From assembly GCA_029781135.1 (NCBI GenBank), contig JAKOXH010000036.1:1-64000 (forward strand): a DNA stretch of 64,000 bases, written 5' to 3'. Position 1 is the first letter of the stretch. Each line of letters opens with the position of its first letter. The notes under the pieces were generated by a model. It was not told where the DNA came from and did not search any database. It was given only the letters and a program-made list of their open reading frames with translations. Origin of the DNA: Planctomycetota bacterium (GTDB lineage Bacteria > Planctomycetota > Planctomycetia > Pirellulales > Lacipirellulaceae). A program made the translations under genes and the position numbers. Positions 35,100 to 44,625 of this stretch are shown here, piece after piece.

Positions 35100-35399
35100 A
35101 TGCCTGAGTTCCTTAACGTTGATCCGGGCGAATTGCATCTTCCGCCGAGTCGTTCGCAGGGAGCCGATCCCGCGAAACTCGCACGACAGATTGCCAAATA
35201 TGGTAATTCGCTGGATGGCATGCCGCCCCTACAAATCACTCGTGGAAAGGACGGGCATTTGAGAATTAACGATGGCGTGACTCGAGCCACGCGAGCGGCT
35301 AAGTTGCGCCCTGGAGAACTAATCGAAGCGGAAATCATACACACGCTTCCGCGTCTCGACGTCACCAAGACTCCCCAAGTCAAGGACATGCTGCCATGA
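35100..35399 (+). CDS. Small ParB/Srx-fold-like hypothetical protein
   Basis: 99 residues. The segment LHLPPSRSQGADPAKLARQIAKYG then DGMPPLQITRGKDGHLRINDGVTRATRAAKL resembles the ParB/sulfiredoxin-like fold, in which a DG(V)TRxxAA motif contacts nucleotide. No DNA-binding domain is attached, so it is not a partition protein. It overlaps the next gene by the four bases ATGA, the sign of coupled translation. Short ParB-like genes of this kind occur beside small genes of unknown role, perhaps in toxin-antitoxin or defence settings. Confidence 0.65.
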   Translation: MPEFLNVDPGELHLPPSRSQGADPAKLARQIAKYGNSLDGMPPLQITRGKDGHLRINDGVTRATRAAKLRPGELIEAEIIHTLPRLDVTKTPQVKDMLP

Positions 35400-35602
35400 A
35401 AACATCCAATAGCGAACAACTGCTCGATACCTTAATGGAACTGCAATCCCGCTATCCAAATTGGCGTTTCGGCCAACTCGTCGCCAATGTTTCGGACTGG
35501 GCGAATCAAAACGTCTGGGACATCGAAGATACCGATCTTCTTGCCGCCGCCGAGGAACACTTGGAAACTCTTTCCCAGCACAACGAGAAGACCGGCGCCT
35601 GA
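35396..35602 (+). CDS. Small hypothetical protein coupled to the ParB-like gene
   Basis: 68 residues, acidic at the C-terminus (WDIEDTDLLAAAEEHLETLSQHN). The centre RYPNWRFGQLVANVSDWA is a recurrent pattern in small bacterial proteins of unknown role. Its ATG overlaps the stop of the ParB-like gene, so both are made from one mRNA. Function unknown. Confidence 0.65.
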   Translation: MKTSNSEQLLDTLMELQSRYPNWRFGQLVANVSDWANQNVWDIEDTDLLAAAEEHLETLSQHNEKTGA

Positions 35603-35651
35603 CCATCGCCGGCTTGTCCCACGAATACTCGGCTATCCCGGCAATTATCGC

Positions 35652-36527
35652 TTACACATCACAAATCCGGAACCCTTGTTCCATGCTCGCCATAGCATCT
35701 GGCCGCTTGGGGATGAACTCTTGCCCCAAATAACCTTCGTACCCGGTTTTTAAGATCCCGCGCACGATGGCCGCGTAATTGAGTTCCTGGGTCTCGTCGA
35801 TCTCGTTCCGTCCTGGATTGCCGCCCGTGTGGAAGTGGCCGAACGCTTCCTTGTTCGCCTGGATCGTGCGGATGACGTCCCCCTCCATGATCTGCATGTG
35901 GTAGATGTCGTACAGCAACTTGAACCGCGGCGAACCGACCGCATTCACCAGCTTGACGCCCCAGGGCGACCGGTCGCACATGTAATCCTTATGGTCGACC
36001 TTGCTGTTGAGGAGCTCCATGATGATCGTCACCTTCTTCTGCTCCGCGAAGCCGACGACCCGCTTGAGCCCCTCGGCACAATTGGCCAGGCCCTCCTCGT
36101 CCGACATCCCGCGCCGATTGCCCGAGAACACTATCACATTCGGCAGACCATTTGCGGCCGCAATCTCGATATGTTCCCGCACCGATTTTTCTAGCCGGTC
36201 GTGATTCTCCTTCCGATTGAACCCGTCCGGGATGGTGCAGGCCCCGCTCAGCACGGCACACGTCAGGCCGAGCGGCTTCACGACCTCGACCTCCTTCGGC
36301 GACAAGAGTTCGATCGACCGATACCCAATCCGTTTCGCCTCGGCCGCCAACTTTTCGAGCGGCGTCTTGCTGTAGCACCAGCGGCAAACGGATTGTTTGA
36401 TGTTGCCGTTCACCTTCGCGGTCTCCCCGGCCCGGACCCACGCCACCGACTGCGTAAACGCCGCCGCAGCCCCAATTCCCGCCGCCTTCACCAATGTCCG
36501 CCGATCAACGCCTTGAGAATCACGCAT
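35652..36527 (-). CDS. Tat-exported hydroxypyruvate isomerase-like sugar isomerase
   Basis: 291 residues. The N-terminus VDRRTLVKAAGIGAAAAF is a twin-arginine signal, so the enzyme would act outside the cytoplasm, unlike the Escherichia coli Hyi. The rest is a xylose isomerase-like TIM barrel with KVTIIMELLNSKVDHKDYMCD (metal Glu), LLYDIYHMQIMEGD (Asp and His) and GYLGQEFIPKR. It may interconvert hydroxypyruvate and tartronate semialdehyde or act on another keto-sugar. Planctomycetes have many Tat-exported members of this fold. The start is ATG 36527. Confidence 0.85.
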   Translation of the reverse strand: MRDSQGVDRRTLVKAAGIGAAAAFTQSVAWVRAGETAKVNGNIKQSVCRWCYSKTPLEKLAAEAKRIGYRSIELLSPKEVEVVKPLGLTCAVLSGACTIPDGFNRKENHDRLEKSVREHIEIAAANGLPNVIVFSGNRRGMSDEEGLANCAEGLKRVVGFAEQKKVTIIMELLNSKVDHKDYMCDRSPWGVKLVNAVGSPRFKLLYDIYHMQIMEGDVIRTIQANKEAFGHFHTGGNPGRNEIDETQELNYAAIVRGILKTGYEGYLGQEFIPKRPDAMASMEQGFRICDV

Positions 36528-36706
36528 GGTATGCTCCGAATAATACAGATGCTGGTTGCACGGGCGTTCGCCCGCTTGCCGCTATTCAGCATATCGTGTC
36601 GATCATCGCGGCGCAAGGAAGGCGCGCGATCCCACCGCGAATTCAGCAAAAGACGGCCGCGAGCAGAGCAACTGACGTACGTTCGACAGCGACAAACGGC
36701 ACAAGA

Positions 36707-38845
36707 CTATCGTTTTTCCACCGTCTCGAGGCGTTGCACCAAGAACCGGTGAACTTCCGGTGATGCCCGCACAATCAGCCGGCCACTGGGCTCATCGACC
36801 TGCATCCGCACATTGTCGGCTTGATCCGCCTTGTTCGGGCGCTCTGCGATCGCTTTCTTCAGCGAGTCGGCAAACGCAGCGCTCGCCGCCCATTGAGCTT
36901 TAGGGATCGCGTAGAACTCGACGCGCTCGATGCGTGAGACTGCATCGCGGCTGGTGATTTGTAGTGTTTGGCCATCGACGGCCCACCACGCCAACCCGAG
37001 CGGTTCGAGCACGCCATCCAGCGCTTCACCCCACGGCCGATTGTTGACGGAGCACGCCAATGGAGATGCGGGCTCCAAATTCACATCGGCAAGCGCCGCC
37101 CAATCGACCAAAACGGTAAGCCCGGTCAGCTCGTGCAGTTCTCGGGCAAAATCCGCCAACCGCATCCACGGCAAATACGTAAACGTCGTCGGTAGCTGCA
37201 ACTTGGTGGAAAGCTTTGCGTACGGCGAATCAACGGTCAGCAACTCGGTCGGGTACTTGCTCCGCAACGACCGGCCGCGCGCCAATCGCAGCCGCTCGCA
37301 GAAGATGAGCGCCTCGCGTCGGATCGAAAGCGTCTGATCGATATGCAACACGCCACCGTCAACAGTAATGGTGCCCTTCCCGCCGCCGGCCTTCCACGAA
37401 CGGGGCGCGACGAATTGCTCGATCAGCTTGGCAATGGAACTTGCATCGCCCTCGCTGACGAGATCCTTCAGATCAAAGTCCACCGAGCGCTGTTCCGCGG
37501 TACCAACCAACGCCACGTTCAAGCGGCCGTGCGATTCGTCGAGCTCCAAGCGGTTTTCAGTGAGCTTTTCGCGAAGAACCTGCTCGACCGGCACGTCTGC
37601 AACGTTCACGGAAACAGTGGAACGCGGTGACTGGCCGTTGAGCTCGAGCACGCGCGGGTCCAAGGTGATCGGCGTTCCGGCCAGTTCACCCAACGTATCC
37701 ACGAATTTGGCCAACGCCACATCATTGAATTGCAGGGATTTGACTTTGGTCGCCAAACGCTGCGACGCATTGAGGGGTTGCGTTGCTGGTGGAATCGCCG
37801 GACCACGCCGCACTTGGATCGCCGCGTTCGCGATCGCTAGCGGAGCATCTTCCGCGGGCGCTGATTTTTCCCCAGCGGCTTGCGAAGCAGTTTCCGCAGT
37901 AGCCTCGGTCGGAATTGATCCCGGAGAGACCGCCGAAGGCTTATCGCTCGTACCAGTGTTATGAGGCGTAGAGAGACTCAGATGCTCCGGATCGAAATCG
38001 AGCGGATCGAATTTCAATACGTGGTTCGATCCACCGGTACTCGCGACTGTCGACGGGGCATCCAGTCGTTGCGATGGCATGGCCGGTTTCGCGGTCGCTG
38101 CGGCAGTCGGCGGGGGATTGATCGCGGCCGACGGATTCGCTGGTTTCGCCGGCGCACTAGGTGGAGTCGGTGCTGCGGCGATCGGGGGTTTCTGACCGGA
38201 TGGAGCTGCGGCCGCAGAGGGCCCAGCGGCAACTGCCACCTTTTCTGTGGCGAGCTTTGGCTTCGGATCGACGGCTACGGTTTTCGGCGAAGTTGCGTTA
38301 TTCGATCCGAAACTCGCTGGAGCGGATGGCTTTGCGTCGGGCTTCGTTTCTGCCGGCTCTGGGGCGGCAGGCATAATGGGCTTTGCCGCGATCGTCGCCG
38401 TCGGTGCGGTCGGTTGCTCGTGGCTGCTTGGCCAAAGGGCGAACGTCACACCAGCAACTACCAGCGCGGCAGCCCCCCCTGCTAACCACCAAACGACGGA
38501 CGATACGCCACCTGATGCTGCCTCAAATTGGACCGGAAGTGCCTCTTCGACGGGCACTCTCGCCGGCGCTGGCTCCAGCGGTACATCGAACGCGAAATCC
38601 GTGGGAACAACCGTGCTTGCTGATGTGGACAGAGTGAACGCAGGTTCGGCAGTCGTGGGCGATGCAGTCGGCGCAGAAGGATTGGAATTGGGAGCTGTCG
38701 AACCGCCCACATCCCAGCCCGCTGGCGGCACGATTGCCACCATGCTGCCACACTTCGGGCAGGCATGAATTTGGCCAATGGCTTCGGGATCGCGCACCTT
38801 CAGCCGCGAGCGGCACGTTTCACAGATGACGCGAAAGGGTTCCAC
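36707..38845 (-). CDS. Zinc-ribbon membrane protein with STN/secretin-like C-terminal region, unknown role
   Basis: 712 residues. A zinc ribbon opens it (FRVICETCRSRLKV ... HACPKCGSMVAI, two CxxC pairs). A single membrane helix (VWWLAGGAAALVVAGVTFAL) lies near residue 125. A long Ala/Pro/Lys-rich region follows to about 370. The C-terminal half has a short-term-acylation/secretin-like pattern (FNDVALAKFVDTLGELAGTPITLDP) repeated weakly (LADFARELHELTGLTVLVDW). These domains are usual in secretins and TonB-dependent receptors, but no pore domain is present. The neighbour upstream has the same plan. No function can be named. Confidence 0.7.
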   Translation of the reverse strand: MEPFRVICETCRSRLKVRDPEAIGQIHACPKCGSMVAIVPPAGWDVGGSTAPNSNPSAPTASPTTAEPAFTLSTSASTVVPTDFAFDVPLEPAPARVPVEEALPVQFEAASGGVSSVVWWLAGGAAALVVAGVTFALWPSSHEQPTAPTATIAAKPIMPAAPEPAETKPDAKPSAPASFGSNNATSPKTVAVDPKPKLATEKVAVAAGPSAAAAPSGQKPPIAAAPTPPSAPAKPANPSAAINPPPTAAATAKPAMPSQRLDAPSTVASTGGSNHVLKFDPLDFDPEHLSLSTPHNTGTSDKPSAVSPGSIPTEATAETASQAAGEKSAPAEDAPLAIANAAIQVRRGPAIPPATQPLNASQRLATKVKSLQFNDVALAKFVDTLGELAGTPITLDPRVLELNGQSPRSTVSVNVADVPVEQVLREKLTENRLELDESHGRLNVALVGTAEQRSVDFDLKDLVSEGDASSIAKLIEQFVAPRSWKAGGGKGTITVDGGVLHIDQTLSIRREALIFCERLRLARGRSLRSKYPTELLTVDSPYAKLSTKLQLPTTFTYLPWMRLADFARELHELTGLTVLVDWAALADVNLEPASPLACSVNNRPWGEALDGVLEPLGLAWWAVDGQTLQITSRDAVSRIERVEFYAIPKAQWAASAAFADSLKKAIAERPNKADQADNVRMQVDEPSGRLIVRASPEVHRFLVQRLETVEKR

Positions 38846-39037
38846 GATGCGGAGGCTATCAAGGTTGAAATGACGACGTGCGACTGGTCGGCGATCGGGT
38901 GGCTGGGGTCGAGCGCGGCGAGCCCCCAGCCACCCCCTTCAAACCGCGTTTTGAAACAATGCCTTGTACTCTTCAACTTCGCGAAATTGGGCGGTATTAT
39001 TGCTTTCTCTATCATACCACGTTAGAGCAACGCGGAA

Positions 39038-40714
39038 TCATTGCTTTTCGGCTTGAAATACGGCCGGCAGTTCGTCGTGCCGTTCCGCCACGCGGGCGCG
39101 CGTGGTCACAACGATTTGTTCGGTTTTGTCGGGTGCTTGCCCCACGATATACACCAGCTTTTGCCGCGGATCATGCGGCCCCGTGGCGGCTTTGTCGGGG
39201 TTCGCCAGCCGCAGGATTGCGACCAGAATCTCGGCCGCGGGCTTGTTCGACACATCGATGCCGAACGACTGATTCTTCGTGATTCCATCGGCCTGTAGGT
39301 CGGCACCGCGAATCACGATGGGCACGCCGATATCCTGCGACAACTGTTCCAACGCCGATTCCAGCGTGTCCCGTGCGAATTTGAGCGACGTCACCTTGTT
39401 CAAGCCGCTCTTGCCGGCGGTCGCTTCGGCGTCTTGTGATACCGTCGGCTTGGTTCCTTCCGCGATTGTGGATGCGCCGCTCGTCGCCTCGGCCAACGTC
39501 AGTTCGCTGGCCATTAGCAGGTTATGACCCGCGGCTGGCGGTAAGTAACACCGCAACACCGCCTGGCCCTTTTCATATCCGCACCGCGTGTACGCCGAGA
39601 GTTTTCTCGCCATCGCCGGCAGCCGTTCGACGAGCTGCTTGCCATACGGCCGCGGCTTCAGCTGGGAAACAAACGATTCGAGTTTGTCGGGAATTTGCTG
39701 AACTCGTTCCTCAAGAATGCGTGCCGCCTTTTCCGGCGACGTTTCCAATGTCGGCGTCGCGATGACTTCGGCGAAGAAGTTAGCATCCCAATGGGCGCTC
39801 AATGCGATGCCGCTGAACTCGTCGCCAAAAAACCAGAACAGCGCGCTGCGCAGCGGAGCCACTTCGCCCGCGAAGACGTTTTGGCCCTCGGAAAAGAGTA
39901 CATTGGGCGCGAGCACGACGGTGAAACTGCGATTTGAATCGGTGCTGGCCAGCAAGCGCTCGATGTCTCGGCGTAGCGCGGGCGGCTGACCGGCGAGGTC
40001 GATGATGTCGCCAATCGATTCCTCGGGGGTGACAACGAGAATGTTCTTGGTTTGGACTGCCGGCAAGAAGTACGCTATGCCGCCCGCGGCAAGATAGGTC
40101 GATTCCTTGTACGTTTTCCTTGTCGCGCTCGGCAGCCTGGTGAGCACTCGCGCGTCATTGATCGTCTGCGAAGCATGAACGACGAATGTATTTCGCCACC
40201 TGCCATCGCTTGTCGGCTGGCTGCCGATGACAAGTTGCTCGATGGCATCGGGAGATAGTGGAATGACGCGGTCTATATTGGCCGAGATTTGTTGGCCGAT
40301 CGGCCCCAGCGCCTGAACGACCATTCTTCCTTCAAGATTTCGAAGCAGGGCGGCCGGCCGAATCGCCATAATGACTTGGGCCCCTGGCGCCAAATAGGCT
40401 AAATCAAGCGGGCGACCGTCGGTCGGTGAAACCCACAGGGTCTTGCCATCGTCGTCAATCACAGAAACCGAAGATTCGGCCGGATGTTTGGGGTGAGATT
40501 GAATTGTCTCGGTTGGCGCCGTCTTATTGCTGGCTTCCGGTTCTTTGTTGGTAGTGCCTAGCGGGGATTTGAAGAACGAACTCTGAACGGCAATGAGAAC
40601 CGCTGCGATGACCACGGCGGACACGCCAATTAGTGGCCAGATGTTCGACCGATACGATTTGTCTCGCGGATCGGCCGTGGGCTGCTTAACGGGCAATGGT
40701 GCGTCGGATTTCAT
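39038..40714 (-). CDS. Membrane-anchored protein with C-terminal STN-like domain, unknown role
   Basis: 558 residues from the ATG at 40714. One N-terminal membrane helix (IWPLIGVSAVVIAAVLIAV) suggests anchoring with most of the protein outside the cytoplasm. The central part (GDIIDLAGQPPALRRDIERLL and other segments) has no recognised family. The C-terminal part (TLESALEQLSQDIGVPIVIRG) resembles STN domains found in secretins. It lies 192 bases upstream of the zinc-ribbon protein on the same strand, with the same plan of one helix plus STN-like domain, so the two may act together. Upstream open frame to 40759 has no similarity. Confidence 0.65.
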   Translation of the reverse strand: MKSDAPLPVKQPTADPRDKSYRSNIWPLIGVSAVVIAAVLIAVQSSFFKSPLGTTNKEPEASNKTAPTETIQSHPKHPAESSVSVIDDDGKTLWVSPTDGRPLDLAYLAPGAQVIMAIRPAALLRNLEGRMVVQALGPIGQQISANIDRVIPLSPDAIEQLVIGSQPTSDGRWRNTFVVHASQTINDARVLTRLPSATRKTYKESTYLAAGGIAYFLPAVQTKNILVVTPEESIGDIIDLAGQPPALRRDIERLLASTDSNRSFTVVLAPNVLFSEGQNVFAGEVAPLRSALFWFFGDEFSGIALSAHWDANFFAEVIATPTLETSPEKAARILEERVQQIPDKLESFVSQLKPRPYGKQLVERLPAMARKLSAYTRCGYEKGQAVLRCYLPPAAGHNLLMASELTLAEATSGASTIAEGTKPTVSQDAEATAGKSGLNKVTSLKFARDTLESALEQLSQDIGVPIVIRGADLQADGITKNQSFGIDVSNKPAAEILVAILRLANPDKAATGPHDPRQKLVYIVGQAPDKTEQIVVTTRARVAERHDELPAVFQAEKQ

Positions 40715-41093
40715 ACGAGTCGTAAAAATACATGCCAACTTCGGGATTGGACAAACCATCCTGCATTACGATCTAGTCCTCCCACAATCCTGACGCTCAC
40801 ACCCGCGTTGCAGCGTAAGTTAAAGCTGCACGCCGCGGCAGGCTACGGGCTCGTCTCTGAGTTTACGGCGTGTTGGGCCGCGCGGCCAGCGTCGCAGCGG
40901 CTTGTGTCTGGCGGTTGAAGTACCTACGATCCGCTATGTGCGAGGTATGTTTAAGTAGCGAGCGCCATTGAAGCCTGTTCAGCAATAGTTGCGAGGAGCG
41001 AGTGGCGAGATGTGAGATTCTCGATCCTCGCGCCTCGCCGCTCGCCGCTCGCGCCTTACCAGCCGACTCAACCCACGAACCACTAACTCCATC
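40715..41093. other. Divergent region between STN-like protein and gdhA
   Basis: 379 bases separating divergent genes. The right part (40991-41060) is a ten-unit array of 7-nt words, described separately. No other gene or clear promoter is seen. Confidence 0.45.
40991..41060. repeat. Ten-unit inverted 7-nt word array upstream of gdhA
   Basis: GCGAGGA, GCGAGTG, GCGAGAT, GTGAGAT, TCTCGAT, CCTCGCG, CCTCGCC, GCTCGCC, GCTCGCG, CCTTACC, all in one phase. The first half complements the second, so the array can form a long hairpin ending 33 bases before the gdhA start. Confidence 0.85.
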
Positions 41094-42329
41094 ATGCGAT
41101 CCTTCGAAGCCACCAAGCAGTACTTTCAACGAGCGGCCGACGAGTTGGAGCTTGCCGAGAGTCTCCGCACCTACCTCATGATGCCGCGGCGTGAACTGCA
41201 GGTGCAGATTCCCGTTGAAATGGACAACGGCGAGCTGCGGTCGCTCGTCGGCTATCGCGTGCAACACAATCGGGCGCGCGGGCCGATGAAGGGCGGGCTG
41301 CGGTTTCACCCCGAGGTCGATCTCGATGAAGTCCGCAGCCTGGCGTCGCTGATGACTTGGAAGACGGCAGTCGTGAACATTCCTTACGGCGGTGCGAAGG
41401 GGGGCATCGCGATCGATGTGTCGAAGCTCAGTGCGCGCGAGCTCGAACGCATTACGCGGAAGTTCATCGACGAGATTCACGAGATGATCGGACCCGATTC
41501 CGATATTCCCGCGCCCGATATGGGGACCGACCATCGCGTGATGGCCTGGATCATGGACCAGTACAACAAATACCACGGCTTCAACCCAGGCGTGGTAACG
41601 GGGAAGCCGGTGGAGTTTTACGGCATTCCGGGCCGTGAAGAAGCGACCGGCCGCGGCGTGGGGCTGTTGACCATTAAGCTGCTCGGGCGATTGGGCCGCA
41701 AGGCGGTGGGCACGCGGGTCGCCATCCAAGGTTTCGGCAACGTCGGCAGCCATACGGCGAAATTTCTCGCCGAAGCCGAGTGCAAAGTCGTGGCGATCAG
41801 CGATTCGACGGGCGCGTATTATCGTGCCGATGGAATCGATGTGCCGAAAGCGTTGCGGCACGCGATCGAGCACGAGCGATTGCTGCGCGGTTTTGCGGAT
41901 GCTGAACACATTTCCAACGAGCAGTTGTTGGAACTCGATGTCGACATACTAATTCCGGCCGCGGTCGGCGGTGTTGTCACGGCCGCGAACGCTGGTCGCG
42001 TGAAAGCACCGGTTGTTATCGAGGCGGCTAACTCGCCGGTGGATGCGGAAGCCGATGCGATCTTGGACGCGAACGGAAAAATCGTGCTGCCCGACGTGTT
42101 GGCGAACGCCGGCGGCGTGACCGTCAGCTATTTCGAGTGGGTCCAGAATCGGCAGTACTACCAGTGGAGCCTCGACCGCGTGCGGCAGGAACTCGATAAG
42201 ACGCTCACCAACGCGTTCGAGCACACCTGGACGATGGCCCGCGAACGGAAGGTGTCGCTCCGCACGGCGGCCTTCATGCTGGGCATCGACCGCGTGGCCC
42301 GCGCGGCAACGCTGGGGGGAATTAGCTGA
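41094..42329 (+). CDS. gdhA: Glu/Leu/Phe/Val dehydrogenase (glutamate dehydrogenase type)
   Basis: 411 residues, the hexameric NAD(P)-GDH size. The catalytic Lys lies in VNIPYGGAKGGIAIDV and an Asp in DIPAPDMGTD; the nucleotide fold begins VAIQGFGNVGSHTAKFL. The C-terminal region has NAGGVTVSYFEWVQN, a family signature. It interconverts glutamate and 2-oxoglutarate with ammonia, linking nitrogen and carbon metabolism. The start ATG at 41094 follows an array of 7-nt words and a short spacer rather than a clear ribosome binding site. Confidence 0.95.
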   Translation: MRSFEATKQYFQRAADELELAESLRTYLMMPRRELQVQIPVEMDNGELRSLVGYRVQHNRARGPMKGGLRFHPEVDLDEVRSLASLMTWKTAVVNIPYGGAKGGIAIDVSKLSARELERITRKFIDEIHEMIGPDSDIPAPDMGTDHRVMAWIMDQYNKYHGFNPGVVTGKPVEFYGIPGREEATGRGVGLLTIKLLGRLGRKAVGTRVAIQGFGNVGSHTAKFLAEAECKVVAISDSTGAYYRADGIDVPKALRHAIEHERLLRGFADAEHISNEQLLELDVDILIPAAVGGVVTAANAGRVKAPVVIEAANSPVDAEADAILDANGKIVLPDVLANAGGVTVSYFEWVQNRQYYQWSLDRVRQELDKTLTNAFEHTWTMARERKVSLRTAAFMLGIDRVARAATLGGIS

Positions 42330-42393
42330 TTGGTCCAAAACGTTGGAAAAATAGCGCGATCCTTCGCGAAGAGCCTTTTATTTTCCACTGATG

Positions 42394-42876
42394 TTACTCT
42401 CCTGCGACTTCAAGAATATGTTCGCGGAGCGCATCGGACACGAAGAAACCCAGCTCGTCGACCAAACGTTCGATGAGCGGGCGGAGCTCGGTAACCATGC
42501 CTTTCGACTTCGCTTCCAGCAAAATGCCTAAAGTACCGAGTGGCCGAATGCCCATGCGTTCGGCGACATGCCGCCCGTCGAGTTCGTCGATCAGGAGTGC
42601 GTCGACGTTGAGTTCTACAGCCAATGTCAATGCCTCGGCTTCGCCGCGTTGGAGTGTCTGCAAGAACTGCCTGACCTGATTTTGGTCTTTCGGACTCCGC
42701 ACATCGACAAAATCGTACTTTGAAAGATCGACTTGCCGATACCGCGCAGAGGCCGCCGCCAGCTCCCGCTGCACGGCGGTTGGGACGATGATGTCGCCGT
42801 ATAGTTCTTCCAAAACGGGCAGCAGTTCCAGGAAGTGCAATGCGCGAATCGGTGAAGTGTCACTGACAACGATCAC
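42394..42876 (-). CDS. DUF3368 PIN-like toxin of a toxin-antitoxin pair
   Basis: 160 residues. VVSDTSPIRAL at the start is the first acidic cluster of the PIN-like fold; GEAEALTLAVEL and LLIDELDGRHVAERMG supply the later acidic residues. DUF3368 proteins are predicted ribonucleases and usually follow a UPF0175-type antitoxin gene. Here the upstream antitoxin gene overlaps by four bases (ATGA). This supports an intact toxin-antitoxin module, though activity is not proven. Confidence 0.85.
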   Translation of the reverse strand: MIVVSDTSPIRALHFLELLPVLEELYGDIIVPTAVQRELAAASARYRQVDLSKYDFVDVRSPKDQNQVRQFLQTLQRGEAEALTLAVELNVDALLIDELDGRHVAERMGIRPLGTLGILLEAKSKGMVTELRPLIERLVDELGFFVSDALREHILEVAGE

Positions 42877-43124
42877 TGGAGCCGGCCCAATTCGCGAAGT
42901 GTCTTGAGATCGGATTGAAACTCTTCCAGCGTCATTCGATAGATCGGGATTCGACGTTGGTTAAGTTCGTCTTCAAACTCCACGCGCGTCATCCCCGCCA
43001 GTTGCGCCGCGGGCCAAAGGGCGAGCTTGCCGGTATCGAACAAGTGGCAGGCGAACTCGACGCGAGCTTCCTGCTCCGTCAGGCCAGCCTGCTTGAGAAC
43101 TTCATCGGAAAGTGTGAGTGGCAT
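42873..43124 (-). CDS. UPF0175-type antitoxin
   Basis: 83 residues from the ATG at 43124. LTEQEARVEFACHLFDTGKLALWPAAQLAGMTRVEFEDEL matches the UPF0175 helix-turn-helix family, which pairs with DUF3368/PIN toxins and represses its own promoter in relatives. The last codons overlap the toxin start. The frame is open to 43289 without similarity, so the internal ATG is chosen. Confidence 0.85.
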   Translation of the reverse strand: MPLTLSDEVLKQAGLTEQEARVEFACHLFDTGKLALWPAAQLAGMTRVEFEDELNQRRIPIYRMTLEEFQSDLKTLRELGRLQ

Positions 43125-43250
43125 GTTTCGCTGCTCTCGTGGAGGGCGTTGTCTACCATAATTATCGGCTGCGAATTGCTTATCGACAAGCAAGTTGGAC
43201 GACCAACACCACATCACGCCAATAAAAGGTGCGCTATACGCTATATGGGC

Positions 43251-43326
43251 CTGTGGGAGGCGTCTCCCGACGCCGATGGTGCTGTCCAATGGAGCACGAA
43301 ATCGGCCTCAGAGGGGCCTCCCACAG
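43251..43326. repeat. Inverted repeat between antitoxin and threonine aldolase
   Basis: Arms CTGTGGGAGGC (43251-43261) and GCCTCCCACAG (43316-43326) are perfect complements, with a further GACGCCGAT/ATCGGCCTC pairing inside. The inner and outer words recur at 47463-47490 (ATCGGCCTCAGAGAGGCCTC), so this is a dispersed family. Confidence 0.75.
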
Positions 43327-43364
43327 CTCATTGGCTGTGCAGACATCAATACCAGGCGGCCTAT

Positions 43365-44420
43365 TCAGCCAACCAATTCCACGAGCGATTTCGCGGTTTC
43401 GCTGATGATTGCAGCCGCCTGCTTCACTTGCTCGCTGCTCACGTCGAGATGGGTGACGGCACGGATGCGTTGCGGCGCGGTGGCGTTGGTCCATACGCCT
43501 TCGTCGCGCAAGCGGGCGACGAACGACGCGGCGGTGCCGAGTTCCGGATCGACCTCGAAGATGAGAATGTTCGTGTCGATGACTTCCGGGTCGAGTCGCA
43601 GACCGGGCGTGTTGCGGATTGCGTCGGCCAGAATGCGGGCGTTGGCGTGATCTTCCGCTAGTCGCTCGATGTTGTGCTCGAGGGCGTAAAGCGCGCCGGC
43701 GGCGATGATACCGGCTTGCCGCATGCCGCCGCCCAAAACCTTGCGATGGCGCCGCGCCCGGCGGATGAGATCGGCCGGGCCGCAAAGTGCCGAGCCGACG
43801 GGCGCACCCAAGCCCTTCGAAAAGCAGACGCTGACCGTATCGAAATGGCTGGCCCAATCGGCGGCCGAAATCCCGGACGCGACCACGGCGTTGAAGAGCC
43901 GCGCGCCATCGAGGTGGCGGGCGAGGCCGTTATCGGCCGCCCAGCCGCAAATCTCCGCGACGGCATCGTATGGCTGAATCCGCCCTGCCCCGCGATTGTG
44001 CGTGTTCTCCAAGCACACCAGCCGCGTGCGCACGCAATGGTCATTCTCGGGTTGGATGCGGCCGAGGAGTTGCTCGACCTGCAACACACCGTACTCGCCT
44101 TCGATCGATCGCGCCGCGATGCCGAACAGCTGCGCGTACGCTCCTTGTTCATAACACAGAATGTGGCAGTTCGCCTCGCACAGGAATTCGTCGCCGGCTT
44201 GGCAGTGCAATCGAATGCCGATCTGGTTGCTCATCGTTCCCGAGGGGACGTAAATGGCCGCTTCCTTGCCGAGGAGTTCGGCCACGTGCGCTTCGAGATG
44301 CAGCACGGTGGGGTCGTCGCCGAACACATCGTCGCCCACCTCCGCGGCGGCCATCGCGGCACGCATCGCGGGCGAGGGGCGAGTCACGGTATCGCTACGA
44401 AGGTCGATGGGAAGCTGCAT
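43365..44420 (-). CDS. Low-specificity L-threonine aldolase
   Basis: 351 residues, fold type I PLP enzyme. The start [19 protein letters not shown] and the stretch [15 protein letters not shown] are typical, as are [15 protein letters not shown] and the PLP lysine in [16 protein letters not shown]. It splits threonine or allo-threonine into glycine and acetaldehyde and can supply glycine. The start ATG is at 44420. The gene is on the opposite strand to hisD, whose start lies 365 bases away. Confidence 0.94.
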   Translation of the reverse strand: MQLPIDLRSDTVTRPSPAMRAAMAAAEVGDDVFGDDPTVLHLEAHVAELLGKEAAIYVPSGTMSNQIGIRLHCQAGDEFLCEANCHILCYEQGAYAQLFGIAARSIEGEYGVLQVEQLLGRIQPENDHCVRTRLVCLENTHNRGAGRIQPYDAVAEICGWAADNGLARHLDGARLFNAVVASGISAADWASHFDTVSVCFSKGLGAPVGSALCGPADLIRRARRHRKVLGGGMRQAGIIAAGALYALEHNIERLAEDHANARILADAIRNTPGLRLDPEVIDTNILIFEVDPELGTAASFVARLRDEGVWTNATAPQRIRAVTHLDVSSEQVKQAAAIISETAKSLVELVG

Positions 44421-44489
44421 TTCGGGTTTTCAGCGGGGGCGATTGTGGGGAGAATGAACGGGACGAAACATTATCGCCGGTTCGCGTGG

Positions 44490-44509
44490 GACGGACAATC
44501 ATGTCCGTC
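44490..44509. repeat. REP-like hairpin
   Basis: GACGGACA-ATCA-TGTCCGTC is a perfect eight-bp stem with a four-base loop. It is a REP-like palindrome with no T-run. Confidence 0.65.
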
Positions 44510-44528
44510 GCAAAAGAACTTGGGAACG

Positions 44529-44582
44529 CTAATCTTCGCTTATCTTCACTAATCCAGATTAGAGCCGATTAGCGAAGATTAG
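44529..44582. repeat. 12-bp perfect inverted repeat
   Basis: CTAATCTTCGCT (44529-44540) and AGCGAAGATTAG (44571-44582) are exact complements around a 30-base loop, and GGAA/TTCC just outside can extend the stem. The loop contains further ATCTTC and CTAATC words. Confidence 0.75.
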
Positions 44583-44625
44583 TATTCCAATTGATGGCCG
44601 AATGGAGACTGAACTCTCCCGGCTC

